From Colletes latitarsis (taxonomy: Eukaryota; Arthropoda; Insecta; Hymenoptera; Colletidae): a stretch of DNA of 64,000 bases. The position numbers and the translations under genes are program-made. Shown in pieces: positions 1 to 12,700 of the stretch. Position 1 is the first letter of the stretch; each line of letters opens with the position of its first letter. The stretch spans positions 25,815,422 through 25,879,421 of the forward strand of contig NC_135141.1 in NCBI RefSeq assembly GCF_051014445.1, given 5' to 3'. The notes beneath the pieces are model-generated. The model worked only from the letters and a program-made list of their open reading frames with translations. It had not been told where the DNA came from and searched no databases.

Positions 1-353
1 AATATCTGGGCACGGCAAACACCGGCGCCGTTCGCCGCTTGCGATTTATGAATAAAGTTCCTTGCCGAAGGGCGGCGTCGATATTTGATTTTCACACATG
101 AGGATCGGACCCGACCTATAGCTTCCCTCGAATTGGCTCCTTTCGCTAGACCTGGAGTCCTGTAGACACACTTTCCAGGCGACTTTTCGTTACGAGACTC
201 TCGCATATTGCGCGGTGCCCGCTTTCTTGCGACGGAATCCGCGATCGAATCGTTCGAAAGTTACACTTCCCTCGCGATGATCTAAAACAGTGGTTAAAGG
301 AATAAGAATTGCTTCATCTTAGGGTATTATTATGTGTAAAACAATCCTATATA

Positions 354-1502
354 CAGGGTGTTAGGCCACCCCTGGGAAAAATTTTAATGGGGGATTTTAG
401 AGGCCAAAATAAGACGAAAATTAAGAATACCAATTTGTCGATGAAGGCTTTGCTAATTTTTTTCTCGGAAATGCGCAAGATTTCGAGGGTATGTCTATTC
501 ACCAAAAATGATTGTAATTGACCCCTCTAACTGAAAATAATTTTTCCAGAACGATTTGAAAAATTTTTTTTTCGCCGAAACTTTCAGCACCTATTGGAAT
601 TTTTTTCTCGAATGTGGATAGAAATTCGGGGGTATGTCTATTCACCAAAAATGTTTGTAATTGACCCCCGCAACCGAAAATAATTTTTCCAGAATGATTT
701 GAAATTTTTTTTTTCGTCGAAAAATTTAGGCACCTCTACCCTTGTCGATTTTTCTTAAAAATTCATTTTTCATTTTTAGTATTTTTGTTTGACGCCCTAC
801 AGAAAAGTTGTCTAATACTTTTCTGTAGGTACCCATGAGCTCTATGTCAGAAAAAAGTTTCATTGAAATATATTCACAATTGTAGGAGTTATGACTGTTT
901 GAAAATTGGACCATTTTTATGGGGTTTTTCTCATTTTGCGGGGTCAAGGACCAACTTTTCGGGCATTTTTGCGATTTGTACATATTCTCCATCAAAATAC
1001 GCGTAGTTTGCTTTTTTAAACATTAAAATCGTCCAATCCGTTCAGAAGTTATGACGTTTTAAAGATTCGCATGAAAATTCGGGCAGACATTTCTGGCCAG
1101 AAATTAGATTTTCGGTAAGGAATTTTTTTCTCGAAACTGAGTAGGATTTCAGGGGTATGTCTGTTGACCAAAAATGCTTGCAATTGACCCCTGGAACTAA
1201 AAATAATTTTTCCAAGACGATTCGAAAGTCTTTTTTTTTCACCCAAAACTTACAGCACTTACTCGAATTTTTTTCTCGAAAGTGGATAGGATTTAGGAAG
1301 TATGTGTATTCACCAAAAATGATTGTAATTGACCCCCGCAACCGAAAATAATTTTTCCAGAACGATTTGAAATTATTGAATTTAATTGTTAATAACTTTT
1401 TAACGAAACCTCTATCAACAAATTGGTATTCTTGATTTTCGTCTTATTTTGGCCTCTAGAATCCTCTATTAAAATTTTTCCCAGGGGTGGCCGAACACCC
1501 TG
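354..1502 (-). mobile_element. Complete copy of a CAGGG-ended inverted-repeat transposon-like element
   Basis: The element starts with CAGGGTGTTAGGCCACCCC and ends with the near reverse complement GGCCGAACACCCTG. TA lies immediately outside both ends (352-353 and 1503-1504), as expected for a TA target-site duplication. The inverted termini extend about 100 bp. The interior holds direct repeats of a roughly 140-bp unit with a GGGGGTCAATTACAA-type core. It also holds an 86-89 codon minus-strand reading frame at 726-995, which recurs in the 47-kb and 56-kb copies. No transposase is visible, so it is probably non-autonomous. TA flanks suggest Tc1/mariner-type mobilisation, but the family assignment is an inference. 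Confidence 0.85.
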
Positions 1503-1504
1503 TA

Positions 1505-4500
1505 TCAACAGAAGATCGGTCGAGCGTTTGCGAGAGGAACGGTCCATCTGGTGGCAAGTACAGGAGGCGATCCCCACATATGTATCTTTCGAATCTGCTT
1601 AAAAACATGAGTTTCTACTATAAAAAAATAAATACTTAGTTTGAAAAGACCCATTCAAATCCATAATCACAGAATAGTTTCATCCTCTACATAAAATAAT
1701 CGAAGAGGAATTTTTCTCTCTAGTCGTTTACGGAGGATTTAAAAAAATAAATAAATAAAGACAATAGGATTCGGGGGAAACAATTTGCAGTACTTTGTTC
1801 AGTGCGCAAATGGCAGAATTGTAAATTGGAAAATCGTTTGCTGGACGGCGTGGCGAATATGACCGGAAATTAATTTTTCATCGGCGGCGTTTAGTTGCTG
1901 GTTTACCGTGCGTGGTCGAAGAAACGTTACATCGATAAAACGAAAAACAATTGAAACAAAAGCATACCGTCGAGTGTATGTGCCGGTACCCGTCATCCCG
2001 GATATGAATCGGTCGTGTGCCCGTGTGATTTTGCCAAAGAACAATATTTATTCGTTGCTGGGGGTGTTCGAACGTTGCCTTTGAAAATGCCGATGGCTGT
2101 GCACGCTTGATTTTATTCGACCGGGACTACAATAACGACTCGATTCGTCGAACGCGTTATTCTTTTCTCGATGTCCCTTTTTCCCTGAAAGAACAAACCA
2201 TGGCAATTATGTTGGACACATTTGCTATATTCCTCAACGATTTCGAATAAAAAGGAATTTAAAACATCTACTAATAATTTTTATTTATTTCTCCATATTT
2301 TCCAAAACTAAAACCTATCGAAATTCTCTGCACAAATAGCGCAATAGCGAAAGAAACAAGTTTGATGTTTAAATGAGTTTTAAATGGATCGTGGGAGGAA
2401 TGGACGTCGATCGTTTTAAGAGCGCGTCGCAAATATCAATCGACAGGGATTGGAAACTGTTTGCAATTGCTCCCGGCGAGTTTGACTTTTGTCGGACCGA
2501 TCTCACCCGGATCTGCATCTCAGTTTCCCATGGGCGTAGGAGCGCACGTGATGCGCCAGCGACACGTGACCTCTGTCAATACGATACATTCATGGACCCC
2601 TGTTCGCTGAATAGGAAGAACGATCGCTATGAAATCTTCGTGGCCTTTGCAAACGAGAGCAACTATTTGCAAAGTGACCGGGGTTTCCTGAAATTGCTCG
2701 CGCTGCGCGTTTGGAAAACAAGGGTCGGACCTGGGAAACAGTTCTTCACTCCTCGACAGACTACCCAATGTCCCGTCGTCTAAGATAGGGCCTGCTAGGA
2801 TTGTTTTAGTGATGGGTCCACTACCAGGTCCGGGATGAAATGCTCTCCTTTCCTTTTCTGTCTTCCTATGATCTCTCTCACTTCCTCCGCCAGCAAAGCT
2901 CGCCACATATCTATCGTTCGACTCAAAGATCCCACCTTCACAGCGACTTCTCCTAAAACAAATCGAAAAAATATATTAATAATAATCTAAAAATCAGAGT
3001 TTCTATTCCCCTCGAACCTGACGCTCGAGGAAGATGATCGCGAACGATTGGGTGGGATCGGAGATCAGCGATTCGAGAGACTCAGCGAGGGATCGAGGAT
3101 CATCCAGGGTATCCCGTGACGCCGACAAGTTGTTCCTGCGACCGTTTTTGGCAATCGTGTAAGGTCGCACGAGGGCCACGTGGCGGCGCGTGCGGCCGAG
3201 CCTGTTCAAGCGCGCGGAAAATCGTTCTTTGAAGTTACGAATTCGCTGTTAATCGCGATCTAACGCTCACCTTCGCCCGGCCGCGCACCGAGAGATCTAT
3301 TTTTCGGCCCCCGGAAGTCGGGTCGGGGCTAGGGGGGGGAGCGGGTAAATTCCAATCGCGCGCGAATCAAAATCTCCTCGCGGGGAAATAAAGGGCTGGT
3401 GGGCGTGGGGCTGAAGGTGGGGGGCGGAGGGATGAAACAACGACGGAGAAACGCTGCGGAAGGGCTGGTTAGGGGTGGCTGGAGAGGATGGACGGGGGGG
3501 GATTCATTGTTTGCCGAGTGGCTATATCGTAAGTCCAGTCGCCGTCGAAACGTCGACTGGATGTCCCTCGGTTTTTGTTTACTTTCTTTCTTTTTTTTCT
3601 TTTTTTTTTTTATTGCTGCAAGCTTTGTTCGTGACTACGGAAACGCCAGGGGGCGGCGGCGACGAACGTATAATGGTACTCGGCGATGCGGGAAACGCGA
3701 AACCGACTACGAGAGTATTATAGTGCGCTCTGTTGGTGCACGGTACTCGATGAAGATGTGTATTTTGCGAATGCAAAGCACTTGCGTGATGTATTTCATT
3801 TTGGGACGGAATATTTTATAAATTCGAGAGCACTTGTAGGATGTATCTTACGAGGAATTGTGTCCTTTGCAAGTGCAGGAAATTTTGTAGAGAGCATTCT
3901 ATAAGGTATAGCTTGTGTATCGTTATAATCTGTTTTTCAGTTTTAGTATTTGTTTACATGTAATTTCACTGAACTGTTGACCGTTTTCGAGGGAAATATT
4001 TAAATCGTATAATTTGCAGCTTGCAATGAATAAGTTATGGGAGACGAAATATTGCAGGTGCAAGATGGAGATTTTAGGAAAGGAGCGACGCTTAAAATCT
4101 CCGGAGAAAAGAACGAAGGAAAGCGGAAAAGATTTCGCGCCGAGTACGATTTGACTACCAAAGAGATGAGAATATATATTCATAAGGAACATGAATAATT
4201 AAATGCTAGTTTCTTTTTTTTTTTTTTTGGCAAATTATTCGGTGGATTCTTTGATTTTGGAACTCATAAAAGAGCGCGATTGAAAATTGTCAAATGTTGC
4301 GTATGTCTAGCATCCGAAGTTTTAATTGGTATAAAGCACAGTTATTTACACGAAATGTAATGAAAACGTTACTACAAAGAATAAATAAAATTGGAATGCG
4401 CACGCAGCGAAAAATTGGAAATCGTTAACTTCAAACGATCATAATTTCGAAACGAGTGCATACGATGCATCAATTCGAACGCTATTTAATGAAAAATGTT

Positions 4501-5848
4501 CGTATTGTATACAAAAAACGTTGCTAAAAATATTAATTGACGAAGGTAGATAATGGACGACGATCGCGTTCGAGAAAATACTTTTTTTCACAAAAACTCC
4601 ACTCACTTCAGAATCTTTTTCTCATCGAACGCGTACGTTTGGAAATGTTTTTATCTGGGAAAGAGTTTTACGCGTTCGGATTCCTCTGTCTTTATTGCAG
4701 CCAGCGCGATCATCGTCTGAATCCCTCGCGAGGACCACCGGAAAGGATTTTAAGCGCGCTCGAATTTCTGCATCAGTAACGTTACCCAGAGCCTCGTTCT
4801 TCAAAGAATTCCCCGGGAAACACGAGGCCTCGAAACGAAAGAAAGGTATCGAAGTGAATCGAAATCGTCGCTGTTGCTCTCTCGAGCTCGTTTCCACGGC
4901 GTGTCCTTTATCGAGCGACGAAGAGCAGCGGGATCAGAAGACCGGGGCGGGGATGGTTTACCCCGAAAGTCACGAACGTCTGCTGCCTCGCACACCGTGT
5001 AGAAAACCTTCGAACAATTTTTAATCCGACGTTAATACAATTTTTAATCTGTGTGTTCCGTGTCTTGCGTTTGAATTAAAACAGAATTAACTATGGTAGA
5101 TATTGCACAATGTTAAGTATTAATTCAAATACTGTATGACTGTATTCTTAGTGTTTCCTTCATCAACAGGATATTAAAAATAGTGTAATTTACAGAGTTA
5201 TTTGCATCCAAATGCAAGGAGTAGATTTAAGATTGTAGAACTCTGGGGGGGAAAAAGAATTGATTTTTAAGAAGTGTGAGATTAGAATCCTTGACTGGAA
5301 GACGGTTGATAGCGAGGTTGGCAACTCCCAACGGGGCGTCCCGACGCTCTCGTTTCGCGTATGGGCGCCACGGCGCATTCCTGACAAAGTAGTCATCACG
5401 CATTCCTGGAACGCAATCGTGAGCCTCCACCCTCGTTAACGAAAGATGGATTCGTGCGCGCCAGGCTGAAGAGGACGCGTTATTACATTTTATCTAGGGC
5501 CGACGTCAAGAATGCCGTTAAGACCGTGAGAAGGGCGAAACAAGACTCGAGGACACGCGCCATTGATATGGCTTGCCTTCGACAATTGGACCATCCGATT
5601 GATAATGGCAACCCCCTAGAGACTTTCAAACGAGACTCTTTATAAACAATTTTATTCCAAGCCACTAATACGGATCTCCCGATAGCAATAACAAAACCGT
5701 TTTGCTAGGAAAAAATGCGAAACCCTCTACTGCAACGTAGGTACCCCTAATCAAGTTGTGCAGCTCGAATAATTTATAATCAATGACGGTAATTTTAAAT
5801 GCGGACCACCCTTCCGTGAATCTCTGTGCCGCAACTGAATTCAAGAAG
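1505..5848. other. Gene-poor intergenic DNA
   Basis: I see no supported gene here. The stretch mixes AT-rich DNA with GC/CpG-rich patches around 2.4-3.5 kb and 4.7-5.0 kb. Those patches produce open frames on both strands, for example 2373-2783 plus and 2520-2906 minus. They overlap each other, have no recognisable domain, and look like by-products of CpG-rich composition. Simple T tracts occur near 3587-3612 and 4213-4228. Distant enhancers of the downstream Lmx1 gene could lie here, but nothing in the sequence proves it. Confidence 0.5.
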
Positions 5849-6579
5849 GCGCGTATTATGATGCAGAGACACCCCTTTGTGCGTGACCAAAGGGTGCGCG
5901 GAGAACCACGTGCGGAAAACTTGTAAAAAGTTCTCCGGGGGATGGAACACGGAGACAAGTTGCCAAATAAATGGGGGACAGCTATATTTAATAAGGGAGA
6001 ATCAGTTAGTTGTTTTAAAATGTCTATAAACGGTAGAATTACGGATAACAATTAACTCCTAACGCTTTCATTACGACATACTTAATTATTTAAAATAAAT
6101 TTTAAGGGTGCTTTCCATTACCTGGAAAATGTCAATTTTTCCACCGCCTCTATTTTTCAGAAAAATCGACGCGTTGCACTCGAGCAGTGTCTCCAGCGAG
6201 AGGGAGAAAGGGCACGATGGAAAAATCGAGCATCCCCTGCAATTCGAGTGGTCGATATCCAACACGGTCTTATCCGGTGCATAATAGAAATTAGGGAAAC
6301 CCCGGTGACCCTCGCGATTTCACGGCGCATAAAGGCACAAAAGTCGCTCGAACGCCGGGTGAAATATGGTTCCTTGCAGGTGCATCTACCCCATCACGAC
6401 GGTCCCGTTCGTTGCATTGTTCGGGATGTGTGACACTAACACCGTCCGTGTAATTATGCCGATACGGTTCCAGCGATGTTTCGCGACTGGAAGGGAGAAA
6501 GATGCATCTCCCTGCTTGCGGGCCTCTAAACACCCTTTGGTCACGCACTGAGGGGGTGTCTCTGCATCCTAATACGCGC
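5849..6579. repeat. Inverted repeat pair (about 48-bp arms) enclosing about 630 bp
   Basis: The arm at 5849-5896 (GCGCGTATTATGATGCAGAG... through ...GTGCGTGACCAAAGGGTG) returns as its reverse complement at 6531-6579 with only a few mismatches. The left arm is itself foldable, since CACCCCTTTG can pair with CAAAGGGTG. A related palindrome lies at 7147-7177. The pair may be the termini of a degraded element or two opposed copies of a short repeat. No transposase or clear target-site duplication is visible. Confidence 0.7.
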
Positions 6580-7146
6580 TGCGGATCTTCCTCCGGGTAT
6601 CCTATAAATAGGCAAATTTATTATTCGTCAACCCCCGATACCTAACGCGGTCTAAAATCTTCCGACGGGCGTATCTAATTAGCACAGTGGGTCGAGGATA
6701 TTTTCTAATCTCGTTGAGTGATACAAGTTTCAATTACACTCTCCAATCTATCAACTCTGCTAACAATCTCGGCACAATCAGTTGTTTTTTGGAATTACCG
6801 AAGAAGCAATTCGGAGAATTTGAGTTTTGCGAGTAATCCAAGGTCAGGTTCTTCTCCCCCCACCCTCCCCCAAGGAATTAGATTCGTATGAATTGTTTTC
6901 TACGCCCCTCGGTTGTTTGCAGCCCAGCAAAGAAAGATAGAAAAGGCAATCCATCCAGTTTCACCGATTTCCCGAAGACGGCTAATAGTTTCCAGCAAAT
7001 TCAGCCCGCAAACAGTCCTCCCCCACCCCTAGGAACGTATGCTCGCTGTCGGCCCCGATTTACCGCGTCCGAGGGCACCGGGCACCCCTCGGCGTCCGCA
7101 CGTGTTCCACCCTGAAATACTTTGCATCACCATTACCGCCAACTTG

Positions 7147-7177
7147 ATGCCCCTTTGTACGAGCACTGAAGGGGCAT
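7147..7177. repeat. Short hairpin related to the 5.9/6.5-kb inverted repeat
   Basis: ATGCCCCTT at 7147-7155 pairs perfectly with AAGGGGCAT at 7169-7177 across a 13-nt loop. The core (CCCTTTGTACGAGCACTGA) resembles the right arm at 6533-6552 (CCCTTTGGTCACGCACTGA). The match suggests a dispersed short palindromic repeat. Function is unknown. Confidence 0.5.
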
Positions 7178-7637
7178 ACCAGAGTTTCATAGGCAACTAG
7201 GCGTATCATTGGGGGTGGAGGGTGGTTTGGGAGGGGGGTTGGCACGGATCGTCCGCGCGCCGCGAGGCAGACAGAGACAAAGAGCCCCCCCCCATATAGG
7301 CTTTTATTTGGCAAACATCGCTGATAGACGAGCCTCACAAAGGACGGCATTGTCGCGTATTTACGCCGGCCGACAAACGGCCAAATACTCGCGACGCGCC
7401 TCGACTTTCGCGACAAAATACACGGATACCACCCCCGCAACCTCCGCTCCCAACGATATTGCTTCGAGACGAGTTCCACTTTCTCGCGAGGTGTCCCCGT
7501 TTCCGAACACACTTTTCCCTTTTCCCGTCACCGCCTTTGAATGGAATATTCCCTCTCGAAGGAGTCTTCTGTTTTTCAGGGGGGATGAAATCGTCCTAGC
7601 ATCCCTCTTTTGGATCGAATCCTTCCTCGACATCTAA

Positions 7638-9795
7638 AAATTTTCGAATAAACTCTATCAATTTTTAACTTTATATCGACTTACTCTACGTGTTCCGGGT
7701 TGAAACGTTTGCGAATAAAATAGTGGCGATGATTTATACGATACGTATGCAGCGATTTATAGCGAGTGAAGTATAATAGATCGCAAAGAGTTTGAAAAAT
7801 CATATTGGCGAGCGCAGTGCGTTATTTGACAAATACTTGTCGCGGATATCGTAAAACAAACTTTTCCATCCGGTGCCAGATTTCATATCGACTTCGAAGT
7901 ACTTTGTACGGGGGTTTACGCGTCCCGATCGAAGCGCAGAGACAAAGAAGCCCTCAGCTTTTTGTTTGCCAAATATGATTTCTGCGCAGACAATGAACCA
8001 GCAAACATCGATGCACTCAATATGTCAATTTTTCGAAGTCCGTCTGTCTTCTGGCTATTCGCAGCCTTGATTGGCCTCGCGGGAGCAACCGCGTCGGGCT
8101 TTGCAGATTAAATCCAGGCGAAAGTGAAATCGCGAATAACCGTGGCTCCGTCCTGTCCGAACCAAACACGATCGCTGACCTGATTTTTCAATTTTCTTTA
8201 TAACAATATTTTACATATATCAATCAAATCAGAGTAAAATCTATCACCCCAATTTACCCTCGAAGAGTGTCTACAAATCATACTCAATATTCACGATGCT
8301 TGGTCAACAACCCTTCCCAAAATTTCACCCCAAAGGAACGAATCGTACAGATCCAGGTGTTATTAGCTTCTCTTTTGTGACCAGTAAAATGGGACCCCTT
8401 CCGTTAAACACAAAAAGACGTCCCCTGGGCGCTATCGTACAAATCCACTTAATTCACACCTGATAAGATCTGACAAAGTGTGCAGGGTTGTCGTACATAC
8501 TCGCGATCATCCTAGGTTTAGACAGTGATTTTCTATTTACATATGTAAATGAATACTTTCGCATCGTTTACCAGGGAAATGCAATTAATATAGGACTAAG
8601 ACTATGACCCTTTAAACTGGCTCTGACAATTGTTTTAAGCTAACTATCATTTACAAAACCCCAAGTCGAATTTCACATACTAGTAAAATAGTATCAACCT
8701 AACATACTAATTATTAATTACCCTTCCAGCATTTCATCAACAAACCTCAACTGAAACATTGACAATCCGTCTCCGCCGACCACCCTGTCTACACCTGCCT
8801 ATTCTCGACTCCCAAGAGTCCCTCGAGCGTCCAAAAAACCTTTGACAAATTCCACCCCCCGATGGTTCAGACCCAAAATTGGCGAACGTCTAAAATCCCA
8901 AGGAATCCCGAAGCCCAAAGTACGTCACTGGCGATGGTCGCGAGATATTGATCTCCCCGACGCTCGTAGAGCGCGATCGGTTGAGCACCGCGACGCTTTC
9001 GCGTCCCCCGCCAGGCCCGTTGTTTCCAAGGGCGTATCCCGACGCCGCCAATCCCTCGCCGCGTCCCGATCACCCTCGCCAAGGGGGTGAAGCGACCGCC
9101 TCCGTTCACCCTCGTCGATCGGTCGTCTATCTCGCGACGCCTTGCTCCCGGAGGTGTGGACGGCGTCGACTATCCAGCAGGAGGTGGGGGGTTGATGTTC
9201 GCTGTCGATGCGGTGGCTGGCGTCAAAAAAGCTTCGGAGTCCGGGCCGCTGACACGCGTACGAGCTGTCATCGTCGCAATAGAGCACGATACGCGTCTCA
9301 CCGTGTAACTACCATCGGCTGTCGGAGAGAAAACCTGCCCCACCTGCTCGACAACACCCCCGCAGGAAGGAACAGCGAACGGTGTACGGTCAGGATGAGA
9401 AACGGTCGGTTGTTTAGGTCTCGTCAGAGTTGGACGTCCGTCGGGACGCCTCGAGACGTCCGTAGGACCTTCTCTTGAAACCTGTCGCGGCACCGAAGAA
9501 CCGGAGAGGGTTAGTTCGTCGCTTGCCCCCCGCGATACGTGGCCCCCCCAGGGTGCTAATGTAAAAAATCATCGAGAGCAAGTTATTGTGCCGCGGACGC
9601 TGGTGGTTTCTCGTGGACGGTGGATGATACCGATTCCTCGAGGACGATCGACGGGACACGGTGGATTTAGGGGTTCGTTGATAATAAGTGACACGAGGAG
9701 GATATCGTCGTTCGAGTTTCGTTCTTCGGGGATTTCTTAAGAGTGCGACGGAAAAGTGGTGGTGGGGGTTTCGTTCGACGAGGATATTGGGAACC
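7638..9795. other. Upstream and probable 5' UTR region of the Lmx1 gene
   Basis: From 7.6 to 8.8 kb the DNA is AT-rich with nothing recognisable. From about 8.87 to 9.8 kb it becomes strongly GC/CpG-rich, which is typical of the promoter and leader of a developmental regulator in this kind of genome. Several frames are open on both strands here (such as 8948-9478 plus and 8925-9287 minus) because of composition, and I do not consider them genes. The in-frame stop TAA at 9685-9687 lies upstream of the chosen start codon at 9796 with no ATG between. I could not place a transcription start. Confidence 0.45.
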
Positions 9796-12700
9796 ATGTT
9801 GGAATTCTACCCTCCGTTACCGGGTACTCTGGGCCGCCAGGGCGACACGGAACCACCGACGATGGGCTCCTCCGCGCGGCAGATCAGGTTTCGACCGGCG
9901 AACGACAACAATAACGCAGGTACGCGTCAATTTTCATCGGTTATTTGTTTCCGGGGTGGCCCCCGTTTTAGAAACATCGATGCTAGAATGCTAGACTCGC
10001 ACTATGTTCAGCGAGAACTGGCAAGGAAATATGAAGATCGACTATGTTCTGACTCCTGAATCTATCGGAGTTAGATGCGGAATAGTTGGACTTCTTTATC
10101 CGAGTCGTAAGATCCAGAAACGAGGAACAAGTTTCATTTCTGATCGCACGAGGAGAGAATTGTTGATTCAACGCTTAACGCAACGGAACAACGCGTGTTT
10201 CAACTTTGTCGGTACATCGTAATTGAGATAAATAACAGGAGGAGCAAGCTCTATGTTTGGAAACGATTAAACGGGAAATAGCTGTCGCTGTGCCCGTGCA
10301 AATAGAAACTTATCGTACTGCGCTCAATCGTAACATCGCTTTATCACTATCGACAATCGATAAGCGACGGAATATAAATTTCATGGGCCTCGCAATATTG
10401 CTTTGCTCCGGAACGTTATCACATTTCTCAGCCTGACTGCCATATCGTTCAGAATAACTCCGCGCGCATTTATTTCCTTCCCTGTGGGACGTTTCGCGAT
10501 CGAACCTACACTTCAACGCTTTCGCGGACTAAAAAAATATGAAGGACATTACTCAAATCTTCCGATGTAGGGTAAATAATACAGTAGAGTAATTCTTTGA
10601 CGCCTACGCCTGTGACACAAATATACATGTGATTAAAACGTATACATTGTCTTCGTAATACCATCCCTTGTATATGGACTAAATAAACAATAATAATATT
10701 AGCAACCTTACCCGTCGTCTTCTATTCATTTCTTCAGCGTTTATGTGGACAGCGTGGTCATTGTCCTTCTTATAGTGATTTTTATCATTCTCAGTTTTGT
10801 TGCCACATCTAGAAAGAATAATTTCTTATAAAAATAAGGAGCTAAGGGGTTGACAGATTGACCCGGTGGTCATCGGTGACCGGAAGAACCCCATTGCAGG
10901 TAGAATTTTGGAGTAGGATTATCGAATATTTGTCATGTTAAGATTAGAATAAACGTCAGGAACGTCTCTAGATATGGTAAACTGAAGCTACGGTCAGTGT
11001 TGAGGGGGAAAGGAGCCATTCGAGGGCGTTCAAGCTAGAAAACGGTGCACCGACTGATTTCAGAGCCGTCGGTGTCAGTGAAGACGGAGTCCGGCCTCCT
11101 GGAGACGATCTGCGCCGGCTGTGGCCGCACCATAGCCGACAAATACATGATGCAAGTCGCCGGCAGGAACTACCACGAGGAGTGCGTGTCCTGCACGGCC
11201 TGCGCGGCCCCGCTGATCCACTCGTGCTTCGTTCGCGAGCTGAAGCTCTACTGTCGCACCGACTACGAGAGGATCTTCGGCGTGAAATGTGCGCGATGCA
11301 TGGAGAAGATCAGCTGCTCCGACTTCGTTCTACGCTCGCCAGGCCTGGTCTTTCACGTCGAGTGTTTCGCGTGTTGCATGTGCGGACAACCGTTGCCTCC
11401 TGGTACCCAGTACTTCCTCAGGCAGGGACAACCGATCTGCAGACGGGACTACGAGCACGAACTGTACCTGAACAGTCCCCAAGGTCGGTGCCTCACGATC
11501 ATCCCCCAACCGCGGTCCTAAAAAAATTCGAAAAATGTCAATTCCAAGCGAGTACAAAGGCCGATTCTCGACCTGACTGGCGACGAAAGTCTTTTACACG
11601 TTTCCGAGGGTTTCTAGGGACCCGAAATTCGTAATTGTTTACCCCTGGACTTCGATCAATCGTCGTAATGCGACGCATGCTCGACGAGAATTTGCAAACC
11701 TCCAGGTAGAACTTTGACAGCAAACTGCTCGGCTATCGCGATTCGTTTTATCATTGATTTTTCGAGAATCGAGATTGGCGATCTATCGAAAGAAAAATTG
11801 CGAAGAAAACTTGCGAGATCCACGATCGAATCGTGGGTTTTACGATGTTTTCGTTCGTTCGCTTGATCCGCGACGCGTTCGTTGATATCGATCCAAATCG
11901 TTGAACGGACACGAACGAACGTAATCGCGAAAAATCGACGAAAGAATTACGAATTGTACATACCTTGTTGCATTGTTCGCAGGTTGTACTACTACAATCT
12001 AAAGACATCCAAAGTAAAAGCCTACAGGAATTTCGAATCGAGGCTGTCTCTTTTCAAGGTAACTACACTTAAACCAAGCGTAATTAGAAACGATTCCTCG
12101 GGTTCGCGGCTCTTCGAACAAGGATACGCCAATCTGTACGAACGAAAGCAAAAAACGCGGTATTACAGTTCGCGAATAAAAGAATTTCTTTCGTTTCAAA
12201 GTTCGCCGGTTTCCGGACTCGTTTCGAACGAAGTTAAGCGCGAAAACGATAGAGGAGCAGTTTGTTAGTCACGACTTCCTGTCTAGCGTTCTCTCAACAA
12301 GATTTCTTGGATCGACGGTTGCGTGAACTATAGTAAATCAACGTTAACGTTTGATAATCACTCTCACCTTGGAAACCCTTCTCTTTTCCGGCACTTTCTG
12401 TAATATTTCGTGAACCTGATCCACACCTAACTATTAAGGAGTCCAGGAATAAAACCTAAAAAGAAAGTTCCTAAGCCAATTATCATCGCGAAAGGCCTAG
12501 GGATCTCGTTTGGCGCGCTCGACGGAAGTTGACGAGTTCGGGAGAAGCTTAACGGGGTAATTGTTTCACAGATGACGACTTACTGGACGAAAACCGGCCC
12601 CGTGACGGCCGTAGGGGCCCAAAGCGACCGCGAACGATCCTCACGTCCGCCCAGAGGCGTCAGTTCAAAGCCTCGTTCGAGATCTCCCCGAAGCCGTGCA

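Noticed and set aside
2373..2906. Overlapping 136-aa (plus) and 128-aa (minus) frames
   Set aside because: They overlap on opposite strands in a CpG-rich patch, show no domain or splice context, and are best explained by composition.
7060..7637. Overlapping frames of 150 aa (minus) and 142 aa (plus)
   Set aside because: GC-rich low-complexity region; both strands are open together and neither product has recognisable features.
8925..9493. Several arginine/proline-rich frames on both strands
   Set aside because: They lie in the GC-rich leader of the Lmx1 gene and have the biased composition expected of noncoding CpG-rich DNA.
11182..11634. Alternative frames across the LIM exon
   Set aside because: They are shadows of the true LIM frame, which carries all zinc ligands and fits the splice phases.
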